Shown piece after piece: positions 10,903 to 21,865 of a stretch of DNA of 64,000 nucleotides; position 1 is the first letter of the stretch; each line of letters opens with the position of its first letter. The translations under genes were made by a program, and so were the position numbers. The stretch is taken from the NCBI GenBank assembly GCA_019915015.1, contig JAHBBC010000001.1, positions 3,596,001-3,660,000 on the forward strand, read 5' to 3'. Source of the DNA: Auriscalpium vulgare (lineage: Eukaryota; Basidiomycota; Agaricomycetes; Russulales; Auriscalpiaceae). The notes under the pieces are model-generated. The model was not told where the DNA came from. It was given only the letters and a program-made list of their open reading frames with translations, and did no database searches.

Positions 10903-10990
10903 TAGCCTTGTGGTGTAGTGGTTAACGCTCTTGAATTAATTATGTAAGCTATTGACTGGGTGCTGTTGGTTCATCTACCCCTGTATGCAC
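10903..10990 (+). repeat. tRNA-like SINE head (candidate)
   Basis: The segment contains TGGTGTAGTGGTTAACGC, a very good RNA polymerase III A-box with tRNA D-arm character. About 47 bp downstream is GGTTCATCTACC, a weak B-box. The rest cannot fold into a full tRNA cloverleaf, so a tRNA-derived SINE or decayed tRNA is more likely than a functional tRNA gene. Confidence 0.4.
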
Positions 10991-11036
10991 ATTTTTAACA
11001 ATAAAACAATTGGGCCCGGGTATCGTAGTAGCTGGA

Positions 11037-11108
11037 GTAGAGAAAGATGACGTAGCAAACCGGATCAATTGGCAGCATGCACTCGAAAACTACGTCATCT
11101 TTCTCTAC
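11037..11108. repeat. Perfect 19-bp inverted repeat, 34-bp loop
   Basis: GTAGAGAAAGATGACGTAG at 11037-11055 is repeated as its exact complement at 11090-11108. The 72-bp structure would form a strong hairpin and resembles a very short MITE or the collapsed ends of a TIR element. Confidence 0.75.
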
Positions 11109-11289
11109 ACCATCCGTGGGAACATTTTACCAAAAATGGCAACTATGGGGCCTCTTTTTCTTATCACAGAACAATTTGAATCATATGCATATCTGTTCTA
11201 GTTAGCTTGCAAAACACAAAATACTCGCAGACACGAGTGTCTTTTGAAGCACAAGATGTGAATAAGCATTGGGCAGAAGCTACTTACAG

Positions 11290-11440
11290 AAGAATTACTC
11301 AATCAGGCAGGTGGGACGACGCGACTTGACTTTGGTCCAAACTTTGGGACATATTTCCTAAAGCGATCTTTCTGATGCGTGCGTTTTTTTGCCTGACTGA
11401 TGGAAGAAAGAAACGATTAAGAGTAATCGTAAACAGAACC
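11290..11440 (-). repeat. 3'-end remnant of a second pogo-like element
   Basis: The sequence aligns with 70-195, the 3' end and non-coding flank of the broken transposase. Shared words include GGGACGACGCGACTTGAC, ATTTCCTAAAGCGA and AAACGATTAAGAGTAATCGT. It includes the last codons but nothing further into the gene, so only an end fragment remains. Confidence 0.65.
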
Positions 11441-11598
11441 CCCCATATGGCTGGTTCGAGACCCGGGCCTATACAGGTTTCCCTTGGGATTTCTGATATG
11501 TGAAGAGACATATATGCCGCCCCAATGGTATTACCCATTGCAACTTGCCCGGACCAGGGATTGAACCCAGGACCTGCAAGCCGTAACTTCTCTGTTAG
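11441..11598. repeat. Possible Pol III-derived repeat with two opposed B-boxes
   Basis: GGTTCGAGACC near 11453 (plus) and GGTTCAATCCC (minus, about 11550-11575) each match the Pol III B-box closely, in inverted orientation about 110 bp apart. No A-box is obvious at the right distance. The arrangement suggests pieces of tRNA-related SINEs. Confidence 0.3.
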
Positions 11599-11728
11599 TG
11601 TAAGCGGCAAGACGTGCTGTGTCATAACTGTTACTCCAAAAGGCAGTTTAACAGAGAAGTTATATTCTCTGCCAACCAGCACTATATATGTAGCATTTCC
11701 CGACCATGCTGTAAGCTGTAGGCTTACA
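11599..11728. mobile_element. 130-bp MITE-like element, copy 2
   Basis: It has the same length, termini (TGTAAGC/GCTTACA) and sequence as 3163-3292 apart from a few changes. A 14-bp word from its interior (TAACAGAGAAGTTA) also occurs inverted just outside its left end (11584-11597), perhaps from a third, broken copy. Confidence 0.7.
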
Positions 11729-11739
11729 ACACTACGTTG

Positions 11740-12052
11740 TCCTCCCCAGTCGCTCCCGGAGAAATCGTTTATATGTCAATTATATTGCATTACATCTTCT
11801 ATGAAAGTTTCGTGATTTATAGACCCCTCAAACATTCGGCACTCAGCCATCGAGCTCCGAAACAGCTCCTGGTCCCTGTGATATCCTCCACAGAGCCCTT
11901 TCTCCGTGGCATGCAGCACTCAGAATATTTGAGAGGGTAAAATATAGCACTCAAATCATGTATGAATATTTTCAGAGCTAGGCCTAGCGTAGCAGGATTA
12001 GGATTCGAGAAGTTCACTACTGGGGTCCCGTTCACTTCTGGCCCACCGATAG
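11740..12052. mobile_element. Decayed relative of the MITE at 23689-24396
   Basis: The right end TGGGGTCCCGTTCACTTC...CCACCGATAG resembles the right TIR at 24371-24396, and an internal word CTCCCGGAGAAAT is shared with 24097-24109. The left TIR is barely recognisable, so this looks like an older, internally deleted member of the family. Confidence 0.45.
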
Positions 12053-12300
12053 TACTGGTCCCTACGCGGTCGAGTCCCGCTCAAGGCCACCGGGCCGGAG
12101 TTTACATAAAGGCCATGAGGCTGGTCGCCTCCAACTACCTGTCAACTCCAGAGGCGGTCGGATGGGAACGCACTCTTGAATTCAGTATGCACGCAACGCC
12201 GCACTACGAAAAAGCAGAGACATCATCATAAAGGTAGGAAAAAATAAGACAGGTCAACTTGAAAACAAATATCGTCCATCGTCCGCGCTCGCCCTCGGAC

Positions 12301-13303
12301 CTAACTGATGATGCAACATCTCCCACCGCCAGACTCGTCCCTGTCGCCCGAGACGCTGCTCCGCCGCCTCTGGTGGGAGCCGTTCGCGGAGACGCCCTCG
12401 CGCATGAGCATGCTCGCGCGGGTGGCGGCCTCGAAGACATCGTCGACGCCCTCGATCTTGAGGGCCGAGCACTCCTTGTAGGCGCGTGCGCCGATCTGCT
12501 GTGCGACGCGCTCTGCCTGTGCGCGGGAGACGTAGTTGGCGGCGTTGGGTGCGGCGGGCGGGGGGCGGAGGTCTGCCTTGCAGCCGACGAGGATGATGGG
12601 GATCACGGGGCCGCAGATGGACCGGACTTCTTCTATCCACTGCGAATGACGTCAGCGCGCGGGTTGCGCAGGCGGCGGGGGACGCGCACCTTGACGGTGA
12701 CGTTCTCGAGCGAGTCGGGCGTGTCGATGGCGAAGGCGATGAGGATGACGTGCGATTTCGAGTAGGACAAGGGCCGCAGCCGCTGTGGCGCGCACGGTTC
12801 AGCACAGAGCAGGCCATCGCGGCGGCAGACGCGTTACCTCGTATTCCTCTTGGCCACTGCGACAGTCGCTGAGCATAGCATTCGCGCAGAGAGGGGGGTT
12901 ACGCACGCTGTGTCCCATAGCGCCAGCTGCACAGGTTTGCCGTCGAGCCTAATTTCTGCGACATAGTTTTCGAAGATCGCTGGCAAGGACAGCCATGTTC
13001 ATCACAGGCACCGTCGGACCTGGGAGCAGCACTTACTTGGTTGCTGGAGAGGGACGGTGTCAGCACGCTCATGGAGAGGCACATGAAGCGATCACGCACG
13101 TATTCCTTTGGGAACTCTCCCAATGCGAACGAACAGAGGAGGGATGTCTTGCCACAAGCACCTGGTGGACGTGAGACGCGACGTGGTGCAAGGAGCAGTG
13201 CAGGCCGTACCGTCGCCGACAATGACGAGCTTGCGTCGAATCTGCGGTGACGGTGAGCGGTGCGACGACGTGAGGGGCTGGGACGCACGGCTTGTGAGGA
13301 CAT
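12301..13303 (-). CDS. RHO2: RHO2-like small GTPase
   Basis: Rho-family GTPase, a membrane-anchored switch acting on cell-wall integrity and polarity. Exons by hand (minus): 13289-13303, 13211-13241, 13100-13161, 13037-13043, 12907-12979, 12838-12856, 12690-12782 and 12301-12639, summing to 639 nt (212 aa). All introns are GT-AG, 47-57 nt. The start gives [16 protein letters not shown]. Visible motifs: P-loop GDGACGKT, switch I YQPTIFENYV with the Mg-binding Thr, WDTAGQEEYERLRP, the guanine-specificity segment VGCKADLR (a Rho2-like departure from TKxD), SALK, and C-terminal CCIIS. The last four residues are a CAAX prenylation box, and the extra Cys is a likely palmitoylation site as in yeast Rho2. 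Switch I depends on a 7-nt microexon. Confidence 0.9.
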
Positions 13304-14369
13304 CTGGGGCGAGGGGAGAGGGTGAGCGAGAGAAAGGAAGCGCGGCAGGCTCCACGGGTGGCGGTGAGCTCGCAGGGGGCTTGGGCGCGAACTGAACGCG
13401 GCCGGCGAGCGAGGGGGAATAAGTACGGTGTAGAGAGCTGTGTTGCCGGGACGCCCGCCGCCCGAAAGGCTGTGCCGTCCGCTGCCTCTGGTCGCTGCCA
13501 CTGCCAGCCCCGCCGCAGTCTCGACGGCGCGCTCTCCACGCCCTTCAGACAGCCTGCCACGCCCTCCGGACAGCTTGCCTCGGGCTACCCTGCGCTCCCA
13601 AACCGCTCTGCGAAAGCGCTGCACGAGCTCAGTCGAGAACACTGAACCGACGCGCTCCACAGGCCTAGTTCGACCAATCCCCGGCAGTTTCTCATGCGCT
13701 CTCGAGTCTCCGTCGTCTCACTGCCTGGCGACACTCCTACGTTGCTATGCACGCCCGCCGTCCGATAACCTGCGCTGCAGTACTTGAAGTGCTTGCATAC
13801 CGCTGTGCTTGACACGCCTTGCTTGCGCCTTGCCTGCGCCTTGCCTGCGCCTTGCTATGCCCTGCATCCGATCACGCACACCGCAGGCACAGCTCAGAGC
13901 CGACGGTGACACGTCCTCACGGCCTCCTCGATCGTCCCCGGCCCTGTGGACACGTCCCGGCGCCCCCGCGCAAGCGCCCATTGACATTCTGCGGCCACTG
14001 CTCGCCGACGACGACCCGCGTTCACATAATGCACCCGCAATAATGACATGGACAAGCATGCGTGTGTTCGACTTGATTAACCCATGAGAAATGAAGAAAC
14101 GTACACCATTAAGTGGCACCGCCAGCTGCAGGTGGTGCTGACACCGTAAAGTAACGAGTGGCGGGCCCCTCCCTCCCTGCAGACAAGCCCCCGCCAACCC
14201 CGACACCGTCCGCCTCGGACAGCCTACACCCCGCACACCCCCGCCTCACAGCCACCCTCGTACCTCTATACTACAGATGAATGCGTAAATACACATACAG
14301 CAGACCCAAGACCCAGACACAGCGATGAATAGCAAGCAATGCAGGAACAAACGAACGGACCGAGCGCGC
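13304..14369. other. Intergenic: RHO2 promoter side and PCP 3' side
   Basis: Pyrimidine-rich stretches and a short tandem array of GCGCCTTGCCT near 13815-13860 are visible. Open frames on both strands are Pro/Arg/Ser-rich and look like chance frames in GC-rich DNA. No gene is supported. Confidence 0.5.
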
Positions 14370-15441
14370 TCATCGCGGCTCGCCCTTGCACACCCACAGG
14401 ATGATCTTCCGGATCGCGTCCGTGACCTCCTCCGTGCTCAGCGGCTGGTCGACCGGCGGACAGTGCATGAACAGCACCTTCGTGTGCTTGCCCTTGTCGT
14501 GCTTCTGCGCCATGCGCCGCGCCTCCGCGAGCGAGCAGTAGTACGTGAAGTCGCACACGTAGTGCCCGGCGTCCATCGACGAGTAGATGCCCTGCGCGCG
14601 CCCACATACGGTCAGCGCCGGCACCACACACCGCGTCGGAGAGCGCGCAAAGACGAAACACGACGCACGTCGACGCCGAAGCTCTTCATCGCGTGCACCA
14701 GGCGCTCCACGTCGATCGGGCTGTGCAGGTCCTCCGGGTAGTTCTCGTAGCCCTTGCTGAACCCGCGCAGCGGCTGCTCGACCGCGATGTCCGGCGCCGG
14801 CGCCGGCGCGTCCGTGCGCGCCATCGCGCTCGACGCCGCGAGCTGCTCGTAGATCTCCGCCTGCTCGAGCGCGGTCGCGTCCTGCAGGCGGGCCACCATC
14901 GGCGCGTGCTGGCCGACCGTGTCCTTTATCCGGTACCCGTGCTTGTGCCCGAGGCGCTCGACACGCAGGGGTCCGCGCCCGGCGAGCCCGATGTGAAAGA
15001 TGAAGTCATACCCTGCCTCGGGCGGCGGTGCGAGGTGCGGCGCCACGGCGGGCGGGAGGACGGGCGGCCGGGCGTGGAAGCCGGGCACGGTCTCGACGAC
15101 GGCGTCGAACGTGAGCGGGAGCTGCAGGGCGGTGACATGGACGTGTTGTGGATCGTCGTCATACGCGGCGCCGTTTGGGTGGTCAAAGTCGATGCCGTCG
15201 GGGGGGAAGGAGGGCAGGTCGTCGAGGGAGAGCAGGGCGTTGTTGAGAGGCTCGACGGCCATCCAGCAGGGGTTTATGCGGTAGCGGAAGAACGGCTGGC
15301 TTGCGAGCGGTTAGTGGAGGCACGAGGCGGGGGCGCAGGGGTGCGTACGCCATAGCCAGTGACCAGGACACGGAGGGCGTTGTCGGGTACGTCGACGTCG
15401 AGTGCGGCGTCCCCGTTGAGCACAGGTGTGAGGACAGGCAT
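14370..15441 (-). CDS. Pyroglutamyl-peptidase I (peptidase family C15)
   Basis: Cytosolic cysteine peptidase that removes N-terminal pyroglutamate. Exons (minus): 15349-15441, 14669-15295 and 14370-14591; total 942 nt, 313 aa. The first intron (53 nt) splits the conserved VLVTGYG-PFFRYRINPCW opening. The middle has the IGLAGRGPLRVERLGHKHGY region expected to hold the catalytic Glu. The last exon gives GIYSSMDAGHYVCDFTYY, whose Cys is the nucleophile, and VLFMHCPP with the catalytic His. All three catalytic positions appear present. It is about 100 residues longer than bacterial enzymes because of loops in the central exon, as in other fungal members. A TATATAAA-like word near 15549 could serve its promoter. 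Confidence 0.88.
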
Positions 15442-16159
15442 CGGGACGACGCGGAAGGCGCAGACGAGACCGACGACGACGTTCCCGACGCTCAAACCCG
15501 CCGCGCACCTCTGCCCCGTCACGTGCCTGCGCACGGACCACCCCGCCGTATATAAACCTTCCCACCCGCATCTGCTTTTCCTTAGAACATACTCAGCTAG
15601 GATCTATTCTATAGAAACTAACTCGAGTCTTGCATGTTTACACATGCCACATCCTTCATATCCAGTCGATGACTTCCATGCCCCCTCGTTCGACAGAGAA
15701 CATGGCCGCCCTGCGCGGTCTCGAGGACGTTTGGCTCGTCCGACGTGCGCTCTCCGGAGTGTGCGCTGCACTTGCCAGCGAGCGGGGCATTTGTCTGATG
15801 GATACCTTTGGATGCTATGTTCTGTAATGTACTTTACCAGCCTTCGTGCAGCCTGCAATAATATGTGTTTCCCACCTCGACGCAGAGCGACAGCCAATTT
15901 TCTTCATCGGAGATACTCTGGAGAGCCCCCGCCTCTCTTGCATGCTCTTTGGAAGATACCCGACCGAGAGGACAACACGCTGATCCTGAGCTCGCCAATT
16001 CAAGGCCGAAGTCTCTGCCTCGGGTAGCCTTCCGTGGCACAGGATGAGTAGTCGGTCTGTTCTAAGTGCCTCGGGGAGCCTACACTGTCGTCCATCGAGA
16101 ATAACACAAGCAAAGATTATAACTAACCAATGTAAGATAACTTCTCAGTACAAACCCCG
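15442..16159. other. Intergenic, no gene seen
   Basis: This is the promoter side of the peptidase and 3' side of the ATPase gene. Short open frames on both strands lack composition or motifs of a real protein. Confidence 0.5.
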
Positions 16160-18308
16160 TCACTCCTTCCCCGCTTCCTCCACTCGCTCCGACCGCCCCT
16201 CCCACGCCCGCCCGCCGTTCTCCCCCACCTCCCACTCGCCCAGCGCCTCCTCATCCCACACCTTCCCCGCCCGATCGCCCTCCTCCAACAAGAACCGCGC
16301 GCCGTCCGCATGCGCGCGCACCGCGGGCGGGAGGTACGTGTTCGTGACGGGATGCGCGTAGGACGGGTTGTAGCGGTACCCCATGCCGTGGCCCATCGCC
16401 TTGAGGAGCGCGGTGGGCGCGTTGCGGACGCCCACGGGCACGGGCTGCGTCATGTCGCGCTTCGCCGCCGCCGCCGCGCGGTCGTACGCGTCGTACGCGC
16501 GCGTCGACTTGGGCGCCTCGGCGAGGTACGCGACGCAGTGCGCGAGGTGGATGCGGCACTCGGGCATGCCGATCTGCTGGCACGCGGTCAGCGTCGCCAT
16601 GGCCTGGGACGGCGTTGTCAGCGCACGAGGGCGGGAGAGCGGGGGGAAGGAGGGCGTACGAGGGGCAGCGCGTGGCGGTCCGCCAGCCCGATGTCCTCGC
16701 TCGCGCAGACGGCCATGCGCCGCGCGACGTAGACCGGGTCCTCGCCGCCCTCGAGCATGCGCGCGAGCCAGTACATCGCCGCGCTGCCGTCGCTGCCGCG
16801 CACGCTCTTGTGCAGCGCCGAGATGAGGTCGTAGCGGTCGTCGCCCGTGCGGTCGTAGGACGTCGCGACGGACTGGCGCAGCGCGGCGAGGAGCGTTTCG
16901 GGCGGGGTTCTAGGTGAGAAGGAGAGGAGAAGCGAGAGCAGCGATAGAGCGGTACGCGCGTCGCCCGCAGACAGTGACGCGAGGGACGCGATGAGGGGGG
17001 CGGTGATGTGCGGATGCGAAGACGGCGCATTGGGTTCTTCTTGAGACGATGTCGTGGGTTGTGACGAATCGAGCAGCGTCTGAGAAGACGCGGGCAGCTG
17101 CGACGAAGACGCTGTGGGCGAGCTCGGCGGCTCCGTCTCTATGGTCTCGGCGGGCGACGACTCTGCCGCGACGCGTCTGATGGCCCGCTTGACGATATCG
17201 ATGATGTCTTCGTCGGAGAGCCTCTCCAAAACAAACACCCTGGCACGTACGGTGAGCAGCACGTTTATGACCCCATGCCAAGCACCTACCGACAGCGACT
17301 GAGGAGCGCGCCATTGAGCTTGAATGACGGGTTCTCCGTCGTCGCGCCTATCAGCTAGCGGCGCACATTGCGTCAGGGCAGGGCACGATGGAGCTCGCCG
17401 CGACCTACCTGAACATGACCCTGCTCAATGAACGGAAGGAAGATGTCCTGATATGCGTATTGAGTCGTGCTCCGAGACCAAATGACGCGTCGGCCTAATT
17501 ACCTGCTGCGACTTTGTGAAACGATGGACCTCGTCCAGGAAGATGATGGTGCGCCTGTCGTGGGTTCAGCGCGCGGCGCCAAGATCAAACTTCAGCGGAC
17601 ATGCCTGCCTGTGAGCTGGAGCGTCTTTTTTGCCTCCTCAAACAGCGGGCGGACATCATTGATGCCCACAATGGTCGCGCTGAGTTCCTTGAAAACGGCA
17701 TCCGTGCGCTTCGCGAGGAGTCTGGCGAGGGTGGTTTTGCCGCAGCTGCGATGTATGAGTGGACAGACGCGCGCGAGGCCGACGGATCGACGCACCCCGG
17801 CGGACCCCAAAAGATCATGCTTCCAATGGCCGCAGCATCGCTCTGGAGCAGGGTGTCTGTCAGGTGGCTCTGGCCCACAAAGTCGTCGAGGGATCTGGGC
17901 CGGAGACGCTCTGGGAGCGGTGCGGCAGCGGCGAGGCGTGAGCTGATGGTGCCCTCGTGGGCCTTGAGACGCTTTGCGGGTGCAGGGGTGGGTGTCTCCG
18001 GCGGGTGACGGCGCTTGAGGGCGGGGGACGCAGCCGGGGGGTGTGCGGGACGACGCGCGGCCGAGCTGAAGATGGGTGCCAGCGCCGCGGAGGCGGGACC
18101 ACGCGGCGCGGAGGTGCAGGCGTTGTCGAGATGGCGGTTGATGTCGTCCGCGGGGACCTGGCGGTCGCACACGGGGCTGCCGAAACGTCCCGAGACGCGG
18201 TGAGCGGCGCGCGGAGACGGCGGCGGGCGACGACGGGCTCACCAGGTGACTGGGGCAAGACATGTCAGAGCGGCGGGCAGCGGGCGGAGAGGAGCTACCT
18301 TGGGGCAT
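16160..18308 (-). CDS. MGS1: MGS1/WRNIP1-type AAA+ ATPase (replication-fork maintenance)
   Basis: Nuclear AAA+ ATPase of the RarA/Mgs1/WRNIP1 family, which binds ubiquitinated PCNA and stalled forks. Exons (minus): 18299-18308, 18243-18249 (7 nt), 17796-18176, 17605-17745, 17503-17554, 17409-17447, 17290-17354, 16660-17239 and 16160-16603; 1,719 nt, 572 aa, close to yeast Mgs1. The N-terminus reads MPQVTCPVCDRQV...H...C, a UBZ4 ubiquitin-binding zinc finger. Then come a Walker A (GPPGCGKTT, split by an intron), Walker B ([10 protein letters not shown]), sensor [12 protein letters not shown] and the family's [21 protein letters not shown] block. One intron (17555-17604) must use a GC-AG pair to keep [10 protein letters not shown] in frame. 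The zinc finger requires the 7-nt microexon. A 335-bp divergent promoter is shared with the next gene. Confidence 0.92.
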
Positions 18309-18643
18309 TGGGCGAGTGGAACGGCGAGTGGATCGCGTCGGTGGCGCGGCGGGAGGCGGAGGCTGCTTATGTCAGCGGGCTCTGCAGCGTCCGAGTGCTC
18401 CCTGCCAACTCCATATTCTCCACCGCGAAACATGCCAGCCCTCGCGCCCTCGCACCCTCCTTGTTTCTCCCCATAGACAACAAACACAGCCGCCGCCCGC
18501 CAGCGCAACGACAGAGCCCGGCAAAGGACAATAGACATCAACGGTAAGAACAATGCGCCTCCAGTCGCCTCGAGGACAAAGACTCACCCGCTTCCTCATA
18601 AACGCCTCCCCCACAGCGCCCGCCGTCGCCTCTCTCGCCCTTC

Positions 18644-21084
18644 ATGCTCTTCTCCGTCGCCCGGCTGCGACTTTTTCTTTCCGCTCTCTCTCTTCTCCCC
18701 GTCGTCACCGCTCACCAGAACACCTTATGTCCGTCGTTCTCACCAATCCCTCTCTTCTCCGCTGACCCCTCCACAGTTACCTCCTCCGTATCTTATTGCG
18801 CACCCCCAGAGAATCTCCTCGTAGAGCAATTTGACATCGCATACTTCCCCGCAAACAACTCCATCGTTTTCAACGTCACAGCAGCATCCGTCGTGCGTCC
18901 TCTTTTCGCCCATTCTCTAGCATGCACTCACCCTCCTACCAGCAAGCCAATGTCAATGTCTCCGCAAACCTCTTCCTCAACGTTTACGGCCTCCGCCCCC
19001 TCAATCTCACCATTGACATCTGCACCCTCTTCGGCGGCGCCCTCTGTCCACTCCCTCTCTACAATTTTTCCGGACACGAGGCCCTCCAACTCCCGTCCTC
19101 CGTAGACATCACGAAACACCTCCCTGCGATCGCCTTCCAGATCCCCGACCTCGAGGCCTTCGTCCAGCTCACCCTCACGGAGACATCCACCGGCGATCTC
19201 AAGGCATGCCTGCAGTCCACCCTCTCCAACGGCTGGTCCACCCACCAGCCCGGCGTGTCTTGGGCACTCGCCGGGCTCGCCTTGGTTACTCTTTTCTCTG
19301 CCATTTGGCAGTCCTTCGTGCCCGACTCGCTCGCCCCCGCCCGCCTGCTCGACCTCCTCGGGCTCTATCAGCTCATCGCATCGTCAGGCTTCTTCGATCT
19401 TAACTACCCGGTCGTCTATCGCGCCTTCGCGTCCAATTTCTCATGGACCATGGGCCTCTTCTCACAGTCGGCGCAGTCCTCCATGCAGCGCAGCATCAAC
19501 AGTCTGCGTCATCACACCGGCGGCAGGCTGGCCGACGCATCCCAAGGCGGCACGACAGCCCTCGTCAACCGCAAGCTGTCACCGTACAGTCAGCCTGTCA
19601 GCGGCGGCGCTGCCGCATTTGCCATCCCGCCTTCTTTGATCGCCTCGGCAAAGGCATTGCCCAAGGTGAACCTCGCGTCCCTGGCCGCCCGCACCGCGTC
19701 TGCGGTGGAAGCTCCGAGCGTGCGCGACGTGCAGACGGTCACCGGCTCGTCAAGCAACCTCCTCGAGGCTGGCGTGCCCATCTATGCCAACACCGTTGGC
19801 ATCGCCACCGCCAACGCGTTCATGACCGCGTTTTTCAGCGCTCTGATCTTACTCGCCGTCGCCGCGTTTGTCCTGGCCGTCAGCTACGGCCTCATCATCT
19901 TGGCCACGCGCCGCAGCCAATCCCGTTGGCTGATGGACATCAAAGCACGATTCCCTATCATTGCGCGGGAATGGGGCCTCCGCATCGTACGTTTTCTTCA
20001 CCTTGCCAATGCAACGAAAACTGATTGTCGTTAGGCCCTCATATGTTACTTCCCTCTCGTAACCTTCGCTTTGTACGAATGGACTCTGAAGGATTCGTGG
20101 CTGGTCATTGTGATCTCTGTGATCACCTTCTTGACCATCGCGGGCATCGTGGGCTACGCAACATTCCGCATCCTCCACCACCTCCGCCGGTCGTCACCCT
20201 ATCTGCTGCCCACTGACCTGCCCGCCATGTCTCCCCTTTTCGCTCATTACCGCGCCCCGCGCTACTTCTACTTCGCCTTCCCCATCCTCGCCTTGTTCCT
20301 CCGTTCCGTCCTCATAGCCGCGGGCAAGAATTCCGGCACGACACAGATCATCCTCGTCGTCATCTTCGAGGCGCTCCTGCTCGCCGCATACATCGTGTGC
20401 CGACCAGGGCAGACGCGCCGCGCGGACGTGCTGGGTGTATTCGTCGGCATCGTGCGCGTCGTGTGCGCGGGGCTGCTCATCGCATACATCGAGCCCATCA
20501 ACCTCGCGCCCATCCCGCGCGTCGCCATCGGCTTCGTCGTCCTCGTGGTATTCTCCATCGCCGTCATCGTCATGTTCCTCAACGCGCTGTGGAACCTCGG
20601 CCTGGAGCACGTCTGGCGGCGGCGGCCGTTCAACGCGCTGCGCTCGCGCAGCGGCTCTTCGTCCGGAGACGACCAGTCCGCCCTCGAGAAGGGCGCCAAC
20701 TCGGAGAAGAGCAAGAGCGACGTGCGCGTGTCGGCCGTGGCCGTCGACGAGCGCCCGCGCAACCCGACGCCGACGCACAACGAGGAGATTGACCCCGCCG
20801 TGCGGCAGACGTACCCCGCGTTCACGCCGACGACCACCATTGCGGAGCCGTCCAGCGCACACTCGACAGACACGTCGACGTCGTACGGCCACCAGATCCA
20901 GTCGCGCTGGCGTCTCGCGACGCACACGCGCTCGTCGTCGGCTGCAGACTCGACAATAACGCGTACACCGCTCTCAACGAGCCACGGTCCGTCGCCTGTC
21001 GACGATACGCGGCCGTCGTCGCCGAGCCAGTTCGGCCACAGCCGGCAGCCGACCATTGAGGAGGAGCGTCTGTCGCACCCATGA
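18644..21084 (+). CDS. TRP/FLC-like multispanning membrane protein (ML-like + TRP domains)
   Basis: Exons 18644-18892, 18943-19986 and 20035-21084 give 2,343 nt, 780 aa. The protein starts with a hydrophobic signal peptide (MLFSVARLRLFLSALSLL...TAHQ). A Cys-containing, Asn-glycosylatable lumenal domain of about 170 residues follows, in the style of the ML-like/TRP_N domain of fungal FLC and Pkd2 proteins. From about residue 200 there are eight or nine hydrophobic segments (for example LAGLALVTLFSAIW, AFFSALILLAVAAFVLAV, VIVISVITFLTIAGIVG, IGFVVLVVFSIAVIVMFL). The last 150 residues are a Ser/Thr/Pro-rich cytosolic tail. Fungal relatives act in calcium handling, FAD import into the ER and cell-wall maintenance; which applies here is not visible. 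Both introns (50 and 48 nt) are GT-AG. Confidence 0.8.
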
Positions 21085-21865
21085 GGTGCCAATCAAGTTG
21101 GGAAGGAAGATTTATTCTTGTATAGTTATGGATGGGCATCAGAAGGCGCGTCCGCCTCGCACGGGGCGGCGGGGCGGCGCGGCGCACGCTCTGGAGGAGA
21201 GGTTGAGCTGACACTTGCATCGTCTGCACTCGCACGCGCTTAGACACTGGCATTTTGCATCCCCAGTTTTCATCGCACATATCTGCATTCATTTGCCCAA
21301 GGGAGGGCCATACACCGCACTGATAGATTCCCCTGTGTACTTTTTACTGCTAACGACTCCATATAATACACTTATTCCATGAGGATATGTAAATCGCGCG
21401 CAATGTGAACTTCTTGATCTCACGTCTATAGGCTGCCACCAAGTCGCGCGCCTGCAACAGTGACCACTACCATCGCCCCGCTCAGCCATAATCCTCTCTG
21501 CACAAGACGAACTTGCAGACCCTTCCTCGCAATCTATGCCCTTGTCACGCTGGTCTGATCACTGTTGTCTTGTCTCGTCTCCGCGATCCGATCCTCACCA
21601 CAACGTTGCTTCATCTGCCGCGAACATGTCTCCCGGTTTCTCTGGACACTAGTGCAGGACTGCCGCTGAGGGATGCTTTGCCTGCCTTCCGCGTTAGATC
21701 TGTCGAGACATGGTCAGCCGCACCCGAGGCTGACCGGTCTGAATCGCGAGGCTGACCTTATAATCCTTCGCCCCAGGCTCGCCAGCCCCCGTCTACTCTT
21801 CGCTCAAGACAACCAAGAACACCCCTTGCTATCGCAGCTGCTTTCAACTCGCTTTCGTTTTTGCA
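21085..21865. other. Intergenic; the right half belongs to the duplicated segment
   Basis: 21085-21453 is 3' flank of the TRP-like gene. From 21454 the sequence matches 34287 onward, so the promoter of the Pro/Ala/Ser-rich gene was copied too. No gene is seen. Confidence 0.6.

Larger units (their letters stand above)
10638..11290. other. Non-coding stretch with SINE-like head and hairpin
   Basis: The last bases of LTR 3 are followed by unique-looking AT-richer DNA. It contains the tRNA-like sequence at 10903-10990 and the perfect inverted repeat at 11037-11108. No gene is visible. Confidence 0.5.

Noticed and set aside
10903..10990. A functional tRNA gene
   Set aside because: The A-box is good but the acceptor stem, anticodon arm and B-box do not form a cloverleaf.
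14693..15355. A 220-codon plus-strand frame
   Set aside because: It is the antisense shadow of the pyroglutamyl-peptidase exon, in which all catalytic motifs read on the minus strand.
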